A stretch of 64,000 nt of DNA from Nocardia blacklockiae. Lineage in GTDB: Bacteria > Actinomycetota > Actinomycetes > Mycobacteriales > Mycobacteriaceae. The notes under the pieces were generated by a model. It was not told the origin of the DNA, ran no database searches, and was given only the letters and a program-made list of their open reading frames with translations. The stretch spans positions 186,001 through 250,000 of the forward strand of contig NZ_JADLRJ010000008.1 in assembly GCF_015477355.1 (NCBI RefSeq). Direction: 5' to 3'. The position numbers were made by a program, and so were the translations under genes. Below, piece by piece: positions 63,098 through 64,000 of this stretch (within the stretch, counting starts at the first letter, position 1; every line of letters begins with the position of its first letter).

Positions 63098-64000
63098 GTG
63101 ACCACCAAGGCTCGCCGTGCAGTGATCGTCTCCGGGGCCCGCACGCCGTTCGTGCGCGCGTTCACCGACTACACCCGGATGGACTCCATCGACCTGGCCG
63201 ACGCCGCGGTCGCGGGCCTGCTGGAGCGGACCGGGCTGCCGAAGGACCTCGTGCAGGCGATCGTCTGGGGCGGGGTGATCCTGCCCGGCGCGGCGCCCAA
63301 TATCGCGCGCGAGATCGCGCTGGACCTGAAGCTCGACCCGGGCTGCGAGGGCCACACCGTGACCCGGGCGTGCGCGTCCGGACTGCAGGCGGTCACGTCG
63401 GCGGCGGCCGCCATCGAGCGCGGCGAGTACGACATCATGATCGCCGGCGGCAGCGACTCCACCAGCAATGCCGAGGTCAAGCTGCCGCAGAAGATGGTGC
63501 ACGCGGCGGCCCCGCTGGCCCTGGGCAAGCCGAAGGCGAAGGACTATCTCTCCGCGGTGGCGCAGCTGGCCCCGTTCACCGACCTGCTGCCGAAGCGGCC
63601 GAAGATCGAGGAGCGCACCACCGGCGAGGTGATGGGCGAGTCGGCGGAGAAGATGGCCGGCATCCACGGCGTCACCCGGGCCGCGCAGGACGAGTTCGCC
63701 GCCCGCTCCCATCACCGCGCCGCGGCCGCCATCGAGTCCGGCCGGTTCGACCGCGAGGTGCTGGAAGTCGTTACCCCCGAAGGGAAGTCGGTGACCCGCG
63801 ACGGCCTGGTGCGGGCGGACACCAGCGTCGAGAAGCTGTCGAGGCTGGCGCCGGTGTTCGCGAAGGACGGCACCGTCACCGCCGGCAACGCCAGCCCGCT
63901 CACCGACGGGGCCGCCGCGGTGCTGCTGATGAGCGAGGAGAAGGCCCGCGAGCTCGGCCTGCAACCGCTGGCGGCGATCCGTTCCTGGAGCTACGTCAGT
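63098..64000 (+). CDS. fadA: Acetyl-CoA C-acyltransferase (thiolase), 3' end cut off
   Basis: 301 codons are present; the gene runs off the window. GTG 63098 follows GGAAGG. The N-terminus RRAVIVSGARTPFVRAF and the nucleophile VTRACASGLQAVTSA (Cys near residue 90) are typical. The long insert with KPKAKDYLSAVAQLAPFTDLLPKRPKIEERTTGEVMGESAE and VTAGNASPLTDGAAAV resemble FadI/FadA subunits of the beta-oxidation trifunctional complex. It cleaves 3-ketoacyl-CoA. The missing C-terminus should hold the catalytic His and second Cys; a fadB gene is expected downstream. Confidence 0.92.
   Translation, partial: MTTKARRAVIVSGARTPFVRAFTDYTRMDSIDLADAAVAGLLERTGLPKDLVQAIVWGGVILPGAAPNIAREIALDLKLDPGCEGHTVTRACASGLQAVTSAAAAIERGEYDIMIAGGSDSTSNAEVKLPQKMVHAAAPLALGKPKAKDYLSAVAQLAPFTDLLPKRPKIEERTTGEVMGESAEKMAGIHGVTRAAQDEFAARSHHRAAAAIESGRFDREVLEVVTPEGKSVTRDGLVRADTSVEKLSRLAPVFAKDGTVTAGNASPLTDGAAAVLLMSEEKARELGLQPLAAIRSWSYVS

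Overview
The window is high-GC chromosomal DNA from a mycolic-acid actinomycete, most likely Nocardia or a close relative. The evidence is the mtrA-mtrB-lpqB operon, whiB2, fbiA/fbiB for coenzyme F420, the rhamnosyl/mannosyl cell-wall genes (rmlD, wbbL, manB, manA, pmm), an LCP protein, frequent GTG starts, short overlaps and several probable leaderless genes. Gene names and order from about 28.7 to 60.0 kb match, as I recall it, the M. tuberculosis block Rv3268 to Rv3241c. No tRNA, rRNA, CRISPR array, transposase or phage gene was recognised.

Layout. 0-9.8 kb: mixed metabolic genes. These are the end of a GNAT acetyltransferase; a FAD monooxygenase divergent from its TetR regulator with a palindromic operator between them; a phosphoribosyltransferase-like protein with a degenerate PRPP loop; an overlapping HMG-CoA-lyase / CoA-transferase pair; an Rv3406-like sulfatase/dioxygenase; endonuclease IV; a membrane Ser/Thr kinase; and a PAP2 phosphatase. 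9.8-13.2 kb: a MacB-type ABC exporter pair ended by a strong hairpin. 13.3-21.0 kb: a leftward four-gene operon (SWIM protein, MoxR ATPase, DUF5682, VWA) equivalent to E. coli yehQ-L-M-P. 21.0-28.6 kb: a DinB protein, a structured inverted repeat, an SMC/Rad50-like ATPase with a 134-aa partner, YchJ-like and SelW-like small proteins, a type-B carboxylesterase and a P450.

28.7-60.0 kb: cell-envelope and core genes. They are TIGR03089, LCP, rmlD-wbbL-manB, a TetR, a carotenoid-desaturase-like oxidoreductase, a CDF metal transporter, manA-tobH-pmm, DUF3499, a zincin-like protein, whiB2, fbiA-fbiB-nudix, a C4-dicarboxylate transporter divergent from a DcuS/DcuR-type two-component system, alkB, sahH, tmk, mtrA-mtrB-lpqB, comF and hpf. 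Compared with the recalled M. tuberculosis order, the manA-to-fbiB block is inverted and the rubredoxin genes normally beside alkB are missing.

60.0-63.0 kb holds the most notable system: a compact lasso-peptide gene cluster. Behind a terminator and a good promoter lie a 37-codon precursor, a lasso cyclase, a PqqD-like recognition element and a transglutaminase-like leader peptidase. The predicted core is GFSSFLPEFPFGDQNWP with a Gly1-Glu8 ring. No exporter gene is visible. The cyclase PP-loop lacks the usual serine. The window ends inside a thiolase gene (fadA-like).
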